Both the position numbers and the translations under genes were made by a program. From contig JASGMV010000005.1 of NCBI GenBank assembly GCA_030156255.1, positions 1 to 64,000 of the forward strand: a stretch of 64,000 nucleotides of DNA. Direction: 5' to 3'. Positions 9,302 through 17,159 of the stretch are shown here, in pieces (the first letter of the stretch is position 1; the number at the start of each line of letters is the position of its first letter). This stretch comes from Desulfovibrionales bacterium. GTDB taxonomy: Bacteria > Desulfobacterota > Desulfovibrionia > Desulfovibrionales > Desulfovibrionaceae. Below the pieces are notes generated by a model. That model worked only from the letters and a program-made list of their open reading frames with translations, was not told the origin of the DNA and did not search any database.

Positions 9302-9332
9302 CCTGCGTCGTTCGGTGGAAAAAGTGCGTGAT

Positions 9333-9572
9333 CTATAGTTTGGATATTTCCACCGCCGCCTCCATCTGGGCGACGATTTTGTACTGTTGTCCGCCGGACT
9401 CCAACGTGTACTCGCAACCCGGGAACAACGTGACCGCCGGCGTCCAGGAATCGTTGATCATGATATCTTTCGCCTCGGCGTTGGTCTCGAATCGGACCAC
9501 GGAACCGTCAGCCAAAGTCAACATCTCGGCCTCTTGCAACGTCACGGGCAAATCGCTTTCCGCATAGTTCAT
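9333..9572 (-). CDS. Small protein of unknown function (79 aa)
   Basis: A 79-residue acidic protein with alternating hydrophobic residues that suggest a small beta-rich fold (LTLADGSVVRFET, EYTLESGGQQYKIVAQ). It has one cysteine, no signal peptide and no membrane segment. The ATG at 9572 has a strong AAGGAGG 6 nt upstream, and a good sigma-70 promoter (9633-9661) drives it alone, so I regard it as real. It lies upstream of the three radical SAM genes in the same direction but 500 bp away. It could be a partner or substrate of those enzymes, but its sequence does not look like a typical precursor peptide or a PqqD-type chaperone. Confidence 0.7.
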   Translation of the reverse strand: MNYAESDLPVTLQEAEMLTLADGSVVRFETNAEAKDIMINDSWTPAVTLFPGCEYTLESGGQQYKIVAQMEAAVEISKL

Positions 9573-9632
9573 GCCTCGCCTCCTTCGCTCGTCCCCATTC
9601 GACGGGCCTGGTTATGGTCTTAGCCGGATAAT

Positions 9633-9661
9633 TCTATATTGCTATTGTAGAAATGTGGCAA
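9633..9661 (-). promoter_or_regulatory. Sigma-70 promoter of the 79-aa gene
   Basis: On the minus strand TTGCCA (9661-9656) and TATAGA (9638-9633) are 17 nt apart, about 60 nt before the gene start. Both hexamers are close to consensus. Confidence 0.6.
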
Positions 9662-9781
9662 GAGTTTTTCGTAGAGGGGCTCCAAAAAGGGGAGGTGCAG
9701 ACACCAACGCATGCATTGAGGTTGCAACGCCGGCTTTTGAGGGGGAAAGCGATGCGGTGGCTCGGGCGGGGTGCGCCGTCG

Positions 9782-9961
9782 TTATCTTACGATGTGGTGG
9801 TAATGGCCGCGCTGGTGTATCTCGTGGTTTTTGTAGCCGTCAAAATCAACGTTCACTTTGTTGAATTTTTTGGATTGATCGACGAAGTGGCGTACAATCA
9901 ATGTCACCGCGGCGACGGCGCCCAGGCCGACAAGGATGTACAGCAGGAAGGAATCGTTCAT
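9782..9961 (-). CDS. Small membrane protein, 59 aa, His-rich tail
   Basis: A short gene. The product begins MNDSFLLYILVGLG and carries one hydrophobic segment (residues about 5-23), then a basic/polar stretch and a C-terminal tail with six histidines (HEIHQRGHYHHIVR). GGGAG lies 8 nt before the ATG at 9961. It starts 15 nt after the stop of the 95-residue gene, so they form one transcript. The histidines could bind metal, but nothing else points to a function. No family is recognised. Confidence 0.55.
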   Translation of the reverse strand: MNDSFLLYILVGLGAVAAVTLIVRHFVDQSKKFNKVNVDFDGYKNHEIHQRGHYHHIVR

Positions 9962-9976
9962 GTTTCCAACTCCCGT

Positions 9977-10264
9977 TCAGGACTCAAGCAGCTGAAACGC
10001 GTCGTTTTCACGTTTCGCCTCGCCTTCATCTACAAGTGCTTGTAGGATGGCCTCAAGCTTGGCCACTTCCTCCGGGGGGCAAAATTTTTCCGCTTCAGCT
10101 TTAAAATAGGCGAGAGGCAAGAGATCATTGCGGCCCCTTTGGTAGACCGCTTGAAGAAAACGGCGGGTGAGTTTCTTTTCTTTGCTGCGTTGTTTGATCT
10201 CAGGGCGGGGAAAGTCCCAGTCGGAATCGGAGGCTTGCAAATCTTTCGGCTTCTCTTCGATCAT
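9977..10264 (-). CDS. Small charged helical protein of unknown function (95 aa)
   Basis: A soluble, highly charged 95-residue protein. The first 30 residues are polar and probably flexible (DWDFPRPEIKQRSKEKK). The rest is predicted helical (RRFLQAVYQRGRNDLLPLAY, then EEVAKLEAILQALVDEGEAK). GAGGG lies upstream of the ATG at 10264, and a promoter with a near-consensus -10 box lies at 10349-10377. It is followed by the 59-residue membrane protein in the same transcript. I do not recognise a family; the helical part may mediate protein contacts. Confidence 0.7.
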   Translation of the reverse strand: MIEEKPKDLQASDSDWDFPRPEIKQRSKEKKLTRRFLQAVYQRGRNDLLPLAYFKAEAEKFCPPEEVAKLEAILQALVDEGEAKRENDAFQLLES

Positions 10265-10348
10265 CCCCTTGCCCTCGGTTTGCGTGGTTCGCAGCGAAAG
10301 GAACGCCGCAGTCGTTTCTCAGTCGAGCAAAATTGAGTCTTATCGATC

Positions 10349-10377
10349 AATATAGCCGGTGCACGCAAGAGGCGCAA
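10349..10377 (-). promoter_or_regulatory. Sigma-70 promoter of the 95-aa gene
   Basis: On the minus strand TTGCGC (10377-10372) and TATATT (10354-10349) are 17 nt apart, about 85 nt before the start codon. Confidence 0.5.
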
Positions 10378-10454
10378 GGAATTCTTGTCACAGCATGGCG
10401 CCGGTTGACGCGGCTTTTTCGAAAGAGCAATCGTCTTGGTGGGTTGTAGAGCAT

Positions 10455-11141
10455 TTATTTTTTCGTAGAGCCGTTGACGCCCACGCTTCCTTGCTCGATT
10501 TTCGTCAAAAAGTTGAGGAAGGACTCGGCCGGTTTGAACTCGTCGTTCAAATCCAAGGCCGCCTGCAGATGTTTTCGGGCGAGGTTGTGGTTCCCCATGT
10601 CGAAGTAGACGCGGGCGATGTTGAAATGCAGGTTTTCGTCGGACGGCGTGAACTCCAGGGCTTTTTGGTACAGCCGGAGCGCTTCCTCCAGCCGGCCCTC
10701 CTTGCGCAGGGTCACGCAATAGGCGCAAATGTGTCCGGTCTGGCGCTCCAGGATGCTCTGCGCTTGTTCGAAAAAATCGGCCATAAGCTTTTTGAGCGTT
10801 TCGCGGGGCGTTGGAGCTTCGGTGATGTCGCACCCGAGCCGTTTGAGCAGTTCGGTGCGGCTGGCGTCGTCCGTTTGTTCGGACAAGAAGCGCCTGATGG
10901 CGGGCAGCGTGTTGCGATAGAAGTGGCGCGGCTCCGGGTGGAATCCGGTCATGAGTTTTTCGGCGTCGACAGTCTTGTACACTTCGGTGGGCAAGCAGGC
11001 GTTGTTGAGGGCCGCCACCCGATAGTCCTTTCCGCGCCGGGAAACGAACCAGTATATCTTTTCGATGTCCGGTTGGGAGGCGGACCAGCTTTTGTGCTTG
11101 AACGAGGTGGAGTAGTCTCCAAGTATCTCTGTTTGCTGCAA
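10455..11141 (-). CDS. TPR-repeat protein of unknown function (228 aa)
   Basis: The N-terminal 130 residues match nothing I recognise (EKIYWFVSRRGKDYRVAALN, FHPEPRHFYRNTLPAIRRFL). The C-terminal part has tetratricopeptide repeats (residues about 145-215): EGRLEEALRLYQKALEFTP, then ENLHFNIARVYFDMGNHNLA. TPR domains mediate protein-protein binding, so this is likely a scaffold or adaptor in the cytoplasm. The start is a TTG at 11141 with AAGGAAG 6 nt upstream; no ATG in frame is equally placed. A sigma-70 promoter is present at 11271-11298. It is transcribed in the same direction as the small genes and the radical SAM operon. Confidence 0.8.
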   Translation of the reverse strand: MQQTEILGDYSTSFKHKSWSASQPDIEKIYWFVSRRGKDYRVAALNNACLPTEVYKTVDAEKLMTGFHPEPRHFYRNTLPAIRRFLSEQTDDASRTELLKRLGCDITEAPTPRETLKKLMADFFEQAQSILERQTGHICAYCVTLRKEGRLEEALRLYQKALEFTPSDENLHFNIARVYFDMGNHNLARKHLQAALDLNDEFKPAESFLNFLTKIEQGSVGVNGSTKK

Positions 11142-11270
11142 GGCGATCTTCCTTTCAAGGCGTTATTCCATAGGAGCCTGGCGACGTTTTTGTTTCGTCA
11201 TCTCAACGAATCAAGCGGACCTTGAAAACAGAAAAATTTCGTCGCCAGCAAAAGTTGGCGCATCACCGCT

Positions 11271-11298
11271 ATAATAGCCCGCCTTAAAACAAAAGCAA
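11271..11298 (-). promoter_or_regulatory. Sigma-70 promoter of the TPR gene
   Basis: On the minus strand TTGCTT (11298-11293) and TATTAT (11276-11271) are 16 nt apart. The leader of about 120 nt contains a small CGCCA/TGGCG hairpin near 11241-11260. Confidence 0.5.
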
Positions 11299-11354
11299 GA
11301 CCCAGGAGCGGAAGGAATGGTTTAGATGCAAAAAAAAATTCGTTTATCGCAATT

Positions 11355-12146
11355 TCAATCAATCGCCAGCAGGACAATTGCGGCCAAAACGAGCCGATAC
11401 CAGGCGAAAGGGCGCAAGCTTAGTTTTGAGAGGAGAAGAATGAAGCCCTTCACCGCCGCCCAGGCGGCGAAAAAACTCACCACGAAACCCACGGCCAGCA
11501 TGGCCAAATCCGAACCTCCGAACACGCCGAAATTTTTGACGAAGTCATAGCCAGTGGCCGCAACCATGATCGGAACCGCGGCGATGAACGAATACTCCGC
11601 CGCCACTTCCCGGCGGGCTCCGAGGATCATGCCTCCCATGATCGTCGCCGCGGACCTGGAGAATCCGGGCCACAGGGCCAGGCATTGGAAAAAGCCGACG
11701 CCCAGCGCGAAACCGGGCGTGATGTCGTCCAGGCTTCGCTTGCGGGCGCGCCAATGCACGGCTTCCACGACGAAAATCATCACCGCTCCGGCCGCCAGGG
11801 CCCAGGCGACGGTCTGGGGGCCGAACAAGTATTTCTTGATGGCCGAATGCGTGGCGAGCCCAAGCAGCGAGGCGGGCAGGGAGGTCAGAAAGAGCAGCAG
11901 CAAACCGCGGACGCCGGTGAAGCGATATCCCGGTTGCGGTTTGACCAATCCCCAAAAGCGCTTCCAATACAGGACCACCACGGCCAGAATGGCGCCGAGC
12001 TGGATGATGACGTCGAAGGCTGCGGCCACAGGGCCGTCCAGCCCGAGCCAATGCCCCACCAGAATCAGGTGCCCGGTGCTGGAAATGGGTAAAAATTCGG
12101 TCAGCCCCTCCACGACCCCCAACAGCGAAGCCTGCCACCAGATCAT
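11355..12146 (-). CDS. uppP: Undecaprenyl-diphosphatase UppP (BacA)
   Basis: Membrane enzyme that dephosphorylates undecaprenyl diphosphate to recycle the lipid carrier for peptidoglycan and other polymers; high levels give bacitracin resistance. The 263-residue product has the two family signatures: EGLTEFLPISSTGHLIL (about residues 13-29) and GFSRSAATI in the middle, with about eight hydrophobic segments. The usual GFSRSGATI has Ala here in place of Gly. The ATG at 12146 is preceded by GGAGAAA, and the upstream extension of the frame is polar and lacks a ribosome site. It lies 90 bp downstream of hemA on the same strand. Confidence 0.96.
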   Translation of the reverse strand: MIWWQASLLGVVEGLTEFLPISSTGHLILVGHWLGLDGPVAAAFDVIIQLGAILAVVVLYWKRFWGLVKPQPGYRFTGVRGLLLLFLTSLPASLLGLATHSAIKKYLFGPQTVAWALAAGAVMIFVVEAVHWRARKRSLDDITPGFALGVGFFQCLALWPGFSRSAATIMGGMILGARREVAAEYSFIAAVPIMVAATGYDFVKNFGVFGGSDLAMLAVGFVVSFFAAWAAVKGFILLLSKLSLRPFAWYRLVLAAIVLLAID

Positions 12147-12235
12147 TGATTCATTTTCTCCATATCTTGATGGGAGGTTGCCATCATCTTCATTACCACC
12201 AGATTTTTTTGCAAGGCATGGGGGCCGGGGGCGAA

Positions 12236-13597
12236 TCAATCATCTTCATCCGCATGGCCCAACGGGCAGTCGATGTGCGGCGGCGGGGAACCGCGTCTTC
12301 TCTCTGCATGGGCGTCGGCCGGGGGCTCCGGATCGTCCATATTGAAGATGCGGCGCACCAGGTCGATGAACCGTTCGGCCGAGCCTTCCTCCTGGGTCCG
12401 GCGTTTGAGGAAGGAAATGGGTTCGTGCAGGATTTTCAGTGCAACGGAGCGCACCAGCGTCTCCAGGGCTTGTCTGGTTTCCGGCGAGTCGTCGCCCAGG
12501 CGCTTGAGGGTTTTTTCCATCTCCCGGAATCCGGTTTGCTCGGCCATGTCCACCAGGCGTTTGATGGTCGGATTCAAGGCCAGCGAGGTCAGCCAGTCGC
12601 TGAAGGCGCAGGTCTCGGCGGCCACGATGGCCTTGGCCTTGGACGCTTCGTCCTGGCGCTGGGCCTTGTTCTCTTCGACCACCTCCTCCAGGTCGTCGAT
12701 GTCGTAGAGATAGGCGTTGTCCAGATTGTTCACGTCGGGGTCGATGTCCCTGGGGACGGCGATATCGATGAAGAACATGGGGCGGAAGCGCCGTTTCCGC
12801 AGGACGTTTTTCACGTCTTTGGAGCGGATGACCAGGCTGGGGGCGCCTGTGGAGCTGACCACGATGTCGGCCTCGTGCAGGCGGGTGAACAGGTCGTCGA
12901 AGGCGACAGGATCGCCCCGGAATTGCCGGGCCAGCTCTTGGGCGCGTTCGAAGGTCCGGTTGGCGATGAGGACGTTGGTCACGCCCGAGGAGAGCAGATG
13001 GGCCGCGGCCAGCTCGGCCATTTCACCGGCGCCGACGAGCATGGCCGTGCGGCCGGACAAGTCGCCGAAGATGTGTTTCGCCAGCTCCACGGCGGCGTAG
13101 CTGATGGACACCGCGCTTTCCGCAACACCGGTTTCGGTGCGCACGCGTTTGGCCGTGAAAAAGGCCCGGTGCAAAAGCCGGTTGATGATGGGGCCCGTGG
13201 CCTTGTTGGCCACGGCCTCCCGGTAGGCGTCTTTGAGCTGGCCGAGAATTTGGGGTTCGCCCATGACCATGGAGTCCAGGGAGGACGCCACGGTAAAGAC
13301 GTGCGACACGGCGTCCATGCCTGCATGGTGGTACAAGTGGGGCGACAGCTCCTTGACGGACCCGCAGCAGGATTCGGCCCAGTACTCGACGACCGCCTGA
13401 CGCGCTCCGGAGTTGTCGGGCGCCGTGAACAACAGCTCCACCCTGTTGCAGGTGGACAGCGCCAGCGCCTCCAGCGCGGGGGTGTTCTGGATGAGCTCCG
13501 CCGCCATCTCCCTGCGTTCGGAGAGTGCGTACCGCTCGCGTACGTCCACGCCGGCGGTGCGGTGATTGAGACCTAACAGGTGAATGACTCGGTTCAT
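12236..13597 (-). CDS. hemA: Glutamyl-tRNA reductase HemA
   Basis: Reduces glutamyl-tRNA to glutamate-1-semialdehyde, the first committed step of tetrapyrrole synthesis by the C5 route. The 453-residue product has the N-terminal catalytic domain with LSTCNRVELLF, whose Cys is the nucleophile. The NADPH-binding domain (LVGAGEMAELAA) and a C-terminal helical dimerisation domain follow. The ATG at 13597 overlaps the stop of the upstream ccsA-like gene by 4 bases, which implies translational coupling. The open frame upstream runs antisense-like through that gene and was ignored. With sirC two genes upstream, the operon makes precursors for sirohaem and haem. Confidence 0.97.
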   Translation of the reverse strand: MNRVIHLLGLNHRTAGVDVRERYALSERREMAAELIQNTPALEALALSTCNRVELLFTAPDNSGARQAVVEYWAESCCGSVKELSPHLYHHAGMDAVSHVFTVASSLDSMVMGEPQILGQLKDAYREAVANKATGPIINRLLHRAFFTAKRVRTETGVAESAVSISYAAVELAKHIFGDLSGRTAMLVGAGEMAELAAAHLLSSGVTNVLIANRTFERAQELARQFRGDPVAFDDLFTRLHEADIVVSSTGAPSLVIRSKDVKNVLRKRRFRPMFFIDIAVPRDIDPDVNNLDNAYLYDIDDLEEVVEENKAQRQDEASKAKAIVAAETCAFSDWLTSLALNPTIKRLVDMAEQTGFREMEKTLKRLGDDSPETRQALETLVRSVALKILHEPISFLKRRTQEEGSAERFIDLVRRIFNMDDPEPPADAHAERRRGSPPPHIDCPLGHADEDD

Positions 13598-14427
13598 GAA
13601 ATCATCTTGAAGCTGTGGTGCGTCGGCGCAAAAAAGTTGATTCCCACCAGGGAGGCGATGGATATGGCGAAAACCCAGATCAGGAGCACGGCGGGCTTGC
13701 GCCCTCTCCAGCCGATCATCAGCCGTTGGTGGAAAAGCAGGGCGTACAGAAACCAGACGGCCAGGCCCGTCACTTCCTTGGGATCCCATGAGAACGTTTT
13801 GCTCCATGCGATGTGCGCCCAGACGAAGCCGGAGAAGAGCCCCAACGTGTACAGGGGAAAGCCGATGGCGATGGCCCAGTGGTTCACCCGGTCGAAGGCG
13901 TTGAGCGACGGCAGGTCGGGTCCGCCTTTGGAAAGCGGCGTCTTGGATTTGATGCGTTTGTTCAAATATAAAAAGGCCAGGGCCGCGCCGAACCCCATGG
14001 CCAGGAGGCCGAGGCTGGCGAACAGTGAGCCGATGTGCAGGCCGAAAAACAAGCCGACCAGCTGTTTCGGGATCGTGACCTTGAAGTTGATGGCCGCCAA
14101 GGAGGATATGAACAGCACCAGCGCCAGGGGCGAGGCGGTCAGAGCCAGAAATTTCAGTTTGAGCCTCCACCAGAGCAGGAAATAAATCAGGAGCAGGCAC
14201 CAGGACAGCAGGCTGAAATAGAATTCTCCGGCGGAGAAGGCGGCGATGCGGTTCTGGCTGACAAACAGAATCAAGTCCAGCGAATGGCAGGCGAATCCGG
14301 CCAAGGCGCACAGTGCGCCCATCTGGCGCAGCCGGCCGTTCGACGCGATAAGTCCGGCGAAGAAGAAGGCCGAGCCGGTGAAGTAGAGCAGGATGATCAG
14401 CGCCTCGAGGGCTTCACGCAATCCCAT
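13594..14427 (-). CDS. CcsA/HemX-type cytochrome c assembly membrane protein
   Basis: A 277-residue integral membrane protein with about eight hydrophobic segments. A WDPKEVTGLAVWF segment followed by histidines is characteristic of the CcsA/ResC/HemX family, which moves or presents haem for cytochrome c maturation. In many bacteria a hemX-type gene sits next to hemA and modulates it. Here it lies between sirC and hemA and overlaps both (14 bp with sirC, 4 bp with hemA). Whether it acts in cytochrome c assembly or in control of haem synthesis cannot be told from sequence alone. Confidence 0.88.
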   Translation of the reverse strand: MGLREALEALIILLYFTGSAFFFAGLIASNGRLRQMGALCALAGFACHSLDLILFVSQNRIAAFSAGEFYFSLLSWCLLLIYFLLWWRLKLKFLALTASPLALVLFISSLAAINFKVTIPKQLVGLFFGLHIGSLFASLGLLAMGFGAALAFLYLNKRIKSKTPLSKGGPDLPSLNAFDRVNHWAIAIGFPLYTLGLFSGFVWAHIAWSKTFSWDPKEVTGLAVWFLYALLFHQRLMIGWRGRKPAVLLIWVFAISIASLVGINFFAPTHHSFKMIS

Positions 14428-15091
14428 GCAGCAACTCCGAAATTCTGCCGTGCAGCGGCTCGGGCAGATGCCGGGCCAGGATGTCTCGGGCTCGTTGCAA
14501 GTCGTCGGCTCCCAGGGCCTCCAGGAGATCGGAGCCTACCAGGGTCCTGAACAGGGTGGAGTTTTCGTCCGTGGCCTGTCCCAGCTCCAGGACCATGGGC
14601 CGCAGCCGCCCCATGAGCACCAGGAACGCGCCGTACTCGGACCCGAAGTAGTCGTCAAGGCTTTTGCGAATCTTTTTGGCCAGCGCCGGGCTGGCGCCGC
14701 CCGTGGACACGGCCAGGGTCAGATCGCCTCTGGTGAACATGGCCGGGACGATGAAGCTGCACTTCTCCGGCTGGTCCACGACGTTGCACAGCAACCCGCG
14801 TTCGGCGCATAGCTTGCTGATGCGCCAATTGACCTCCTCGGAGCCGGTGGAGGCGATGACCAGAAATTTCCCGTCCAGGTCGGACTCGCGAAACTCCCGG
14901 TGTTCGAAGACGACGCCCGGCTGCTCGAAGAGCTGGCGCAAGTTGTCGTCGGGTTCGGCCAAGTCCAGCACGGTCAACGCGGGCGCGCCGCACTTGAGCA
15001 GCGTCTCGATCTTGCGGCGTCCGACATCTCCCGCCCCGACCACCAGACAGTGCTTGCCCGAGAGGTCGACAAAGATGGGGTAGTAGCGCAT
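14414..15091 (-). CDS. sirC: Precorrin-2 dehydrogenase (SirC/Met8/CysG-N type)
   Basis: NAD-dependent enzyme that oxidises precorrin-2 to sirohydrochlorin, the branch point to sirohaem, cobalamin and, in sulfate reducers, haem. The 225-residue product starts with a membrane-independent Rossmann motif (CLVVGAGDVGRRKIETLL) and has the conserved NVVDQPEKCSFIVPA and STGGASPALAKKIR segments. It lacks the methyltransferase half of full CysG. It is the first gene of the sirC-ccsA-hemA operon. No strong ribosome site is visible before the ATG at 15091, so the exact start is less certain. A possible ferrochelatase role, known for some homologues, cannot be judged here. Confidence 0.93.
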   Translation of the reverse strand: MRYYPIFVDLSGKHCLVVGAGDVGRRKIETLLKCGAPALTVLDLAEPDDNLRQLFEQPGVVFEHREFRESDLDGKFLVIASTGSEEVNWRISKLCAERGLLCNVVDQPEKCSFIVPAMFTRGDLTLAVSTGGASPALAKKIRKSLDDYFGSEYGAFLVLMGRLRPMVLELGQATDENSTLFRTLVGSDLLEALGADDLQRARDILARHLPEPLHGRISELLHGIA

Positions 15092-15140
15092 CGAAAAAAG
15101 ATAACACGGAGGAGGGCGGGGTGTAAAATGCCGGATGGAG

Positions 15141-15169
15141 TTTACACAGTATATAGTATATCATAAACT
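15141..15169 (+). promoter_or_regulatory. Possible promoter of the AT-rich gene
   Basis: TTTACA and TAAACT are 17 nt apart in an AT-rich stretch about 40 nt before the start. The -10 box is poor, and several alternative A/T boxes exist nearby. Confidence 0.25.
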
Positions 15170-15207
15170 GGATAAAATTATTTTCACGTATTGCCCAGGA
15201 GATGAAA

Positions 15208-15774
15208 ATGATTGATTGGAGTTCATGGGTTACAGCTGGTTCGACAATTGTTTTAGCTGTGCTAACATTTGTATATGTTAGGCTGACTAAAAAAATTGTG
15301 GAATCTCAAACGGATCCATGTGTTGTTGTTGCCTTGGAAATTTGCGAAGGCAGTGCTGGATTGTTTGTGATAAACGTAAAGAATATTGGATTTGGTATCG
15401 CTTACGACATCCAATTTACCTTTTCTGAAAAACTCCCCAAAAGAGCTTTCGGAATATCGGAATGTGTAAAAAAAGAAGTAGAATATTTCGAATCAGGATT
15501 CTTAATAGATGGCATTCCGGCATTAGCTCCTGGAGAAAGTCGCAAACTGTATTGGGGACAATATGGGTGCATAAAAAATATTTTAGGTGACAAAAAAATT
15601 AAAATAACATGTAATTTTAAAAAAAATAATGTTAATATGAACCCAATAGTTTCTATATTGGAAATATCTTCATATAGCGATACAATTGTACCAAAAAGTT
15701 CAATATCAGATTTGGTTGAAGAGATCAAAAAAATAAATTCAAATATTAGTAGATTATCTAATAAAATCAAGTAG
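15208..15774 (+). CDS. AT-rich membrane-anchored protein of unknown function
   Basis: A 188-residue protein with one N-terminal membrane segment (residues about 8-26), a probably beta-rich middle (LFVINVKNIGFGIAYDIQFTF) and a lysine/serine-rich helical C-terminus. The stretch NVKNIGFGIAYD recalls small membrane-anchored proteins with an immunoglobulin-like domain. I infer no function. AGGAG lies 6 nt before the ATG at 15208; an ATG at 15202 is too close to it. Base composition is far more A/T-rich than all neighbours and codons favour A/T endings, a sign of recent transfer. It stands alone between two core operons. Confidence 0.75.
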   Translation: MIDWSSWVTAGSTIVLAVLTFVYVRLTKKIVESQTDPCVVVALEICEGSAGLFVINVKNIGFGIAYDIQFTFSEKLPKRAFGISECVKKEVEYFESGFLIDGIPALAPGESRKLYWGQYGCIKNILGDKKIKITCNFKKNNVNMNPIVSILEISSYSDTIVPKSSISDLVEEIKKINSNISRLSNKIK

Positions 15775-15902
15775 AAAAATTGTAGCATTTGGTTGTATTA
15801 TTTGTAGAGATAGTATTCCCCTGACACCGCCGCCCTGGCGGGGCGCCGATTACGCCGCTTCTTGCCCCCGCCCTCCGCATAGGCTATTTCTTTTTATAGG
15901 TT

Positions 15903-17159
15903 ATGCAGCGCCATCTCATTATGCAACTCGCCCGGTTGGGGGATTTGATCCAGACCAAGCGGCTGGTCCTTTCCGTGGCCCGCGAGGCCGAAGTCCATGT
16001 GTGCCTCGACCATTCCCTGGTCCCCGTGGCCCGGCGGGTCTATCCGAACGCCGTGCTGCACCCCATCCACGCCCACAAGAAACCGGGAATCTCGGCCGGT
16101 GAGGCCGCGGCCGCCAACATGCCCGTGTTCGCCGAACTCCGGGCCGAATCCTTCGACCGGGTCTACAACCTCAACTACTCCGGGCTGTCCTTCGCTTTGT
16201 CCACGCTGTTCGATCCCGACAGCGTACGCGGCTACCGGCAGGTCGCCGGGCAACGGCTGCGGGACCGCTGGTGCGACTTGGCCTTCCGATGGGCCAAAGA
16301 GCGGCGCGCGGCCATGAATCTTTCGGATTTTTGGGCGCACTTTTCCCGCGACCCCGTTCCCGCCGCGGAAGTCAACCCGCAGGCTTCGCCCAAGGGCGGC
16401 GGGCTTGGCGTCGTCATGGCCGGCCGACACGCGCGGCGCAGCCTGCCCCCCAACGTGTTGGCGCCCATTGCGGCCGCCTTGTGGTCGGCCGGAGGGCGCA
16501 ACCCCCTGACGTTGCTTGGCGCCGCGGCCGAGCGGCCCGCGGCCCGGGCCCTGCGCAAGGATTTGCCTCCGGCCGCGGACGCAGCGGTTACGGACTTCAC
16601 CGGCAAGACGAATTTGGACGAGTTGATGGACGTCGTCGCGGGGCTGGACGGTGTGCTGACCCCGGACACCGGCGTCATGCATCTGGCCGCGCACCTGGGG
16701 GTTCCGGTCACCGCCTTTTTCCTGTCCTCGGCCTGGGCCTTCGAGACCGGGCCGGTGGGGGAGGGGCACGTGGTCTGGCAGGCGGTCGCCGAGTGCGCGC
16801 CGTGCCTGGAGAGCGAACCTTGCCCCTGGGACATCGCCTGTCTGCGGCCTTTCGCCTCCCGGGAATTTCTGCGGTTGGCCGTCACCATGCGGCCGGAGCG
16901 CGCCGTGGACGGCCTGGCGGGGTTGCGCACGGCTTTCGACGAACTGGGTTCAACCTACGAACCCTTTGCCGGGGAGGCGCCTCAAAGCGAGGATCGGCGC
17001 CGGCTGCGGGAGTTTTTGGCGTTTCATTTGGGCCGGCGGGACGCTCCGGGCGCCGGCGCCGCCGTCCTTGCGAACCGCGTGTATTGCGAGCGGGACTGGA
17101 TGACTAGGCCCCGGAGAACCGCGCCCCGCCGGAGGATGTTGCGTTATGGAGACGAATGA
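15903..17159 (+). CDS. Glycosyltransferase family 9 (heptosyltransferase-like)
   Basis: A 418-residue GT-B enzyme of the ADP-heptose:LPS heptosyltransferase type. The N-terminus MQLARLGDLIQT is the family signature; an earlier ATG at 15903 was kept as start. The C-terminal nucleotide-sugar site has DTGVMHLAAHLGVPVTAFF (about residues 255-273). A cysteine-rich patch (CAPCLESEPCPWDIAC) follows and is often seen in deltaproteobacterial members. The substrate could be LPS core or another surface glycan. It overlaps the next glycosyltransferase by 14 bp, so both probably act on the same glycan. Confidence 0.88.
   Translation: MQRHLIMQLARLGDLIQTKRLVLSVAREAEVHVCLDHSLVPVARRVYPNAVLHPIHAHKKPGISAGEAAAANMPVFAELRAESFDRVYNLNYSGLSFALSTLFDPDSVRGYRQVAGQRLRDRWCDLAFRWAKERRAAMNLSDFWAHFSRDPVPAAEVNPQASPKGGGLGVVMAGRHARRSLPPNVLAPIAAALWSAGGRNPLTLLGAAAERPAARALRKDLPPAADAAVTDFTGKTNLDELMDVVAGLDGVLTPDTGVMHLAAHLGVPVTAFFLSSAWAFETGPVGEGHVVWQAVAECAPCLESEPCPWDIACLRPFASREFLRLAVTMRPERAVDGLAGLRTAFDELGSTYEPFAGEAPQSEDRRRLREFLAFHLGRRDAPGAGAAVLANRVYCERDWMTRPRRTAPRRRMLRYGDE

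Larger units (their letters stand above)
8831..9332. other. Mostly non-coding gap upstream of the radical SAM operon
   Basis: About 500 bp between the operon start and the minus-strand gene at 9333-9572. It holds the weak promoter candidate at 8887-8900, one possible short plus-strand ORF (9117-9272) and a hairpin at 9277-9301. Long frames through it on both strands lack ribosome binding sites and were not accepted. Confidence 0.5.
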
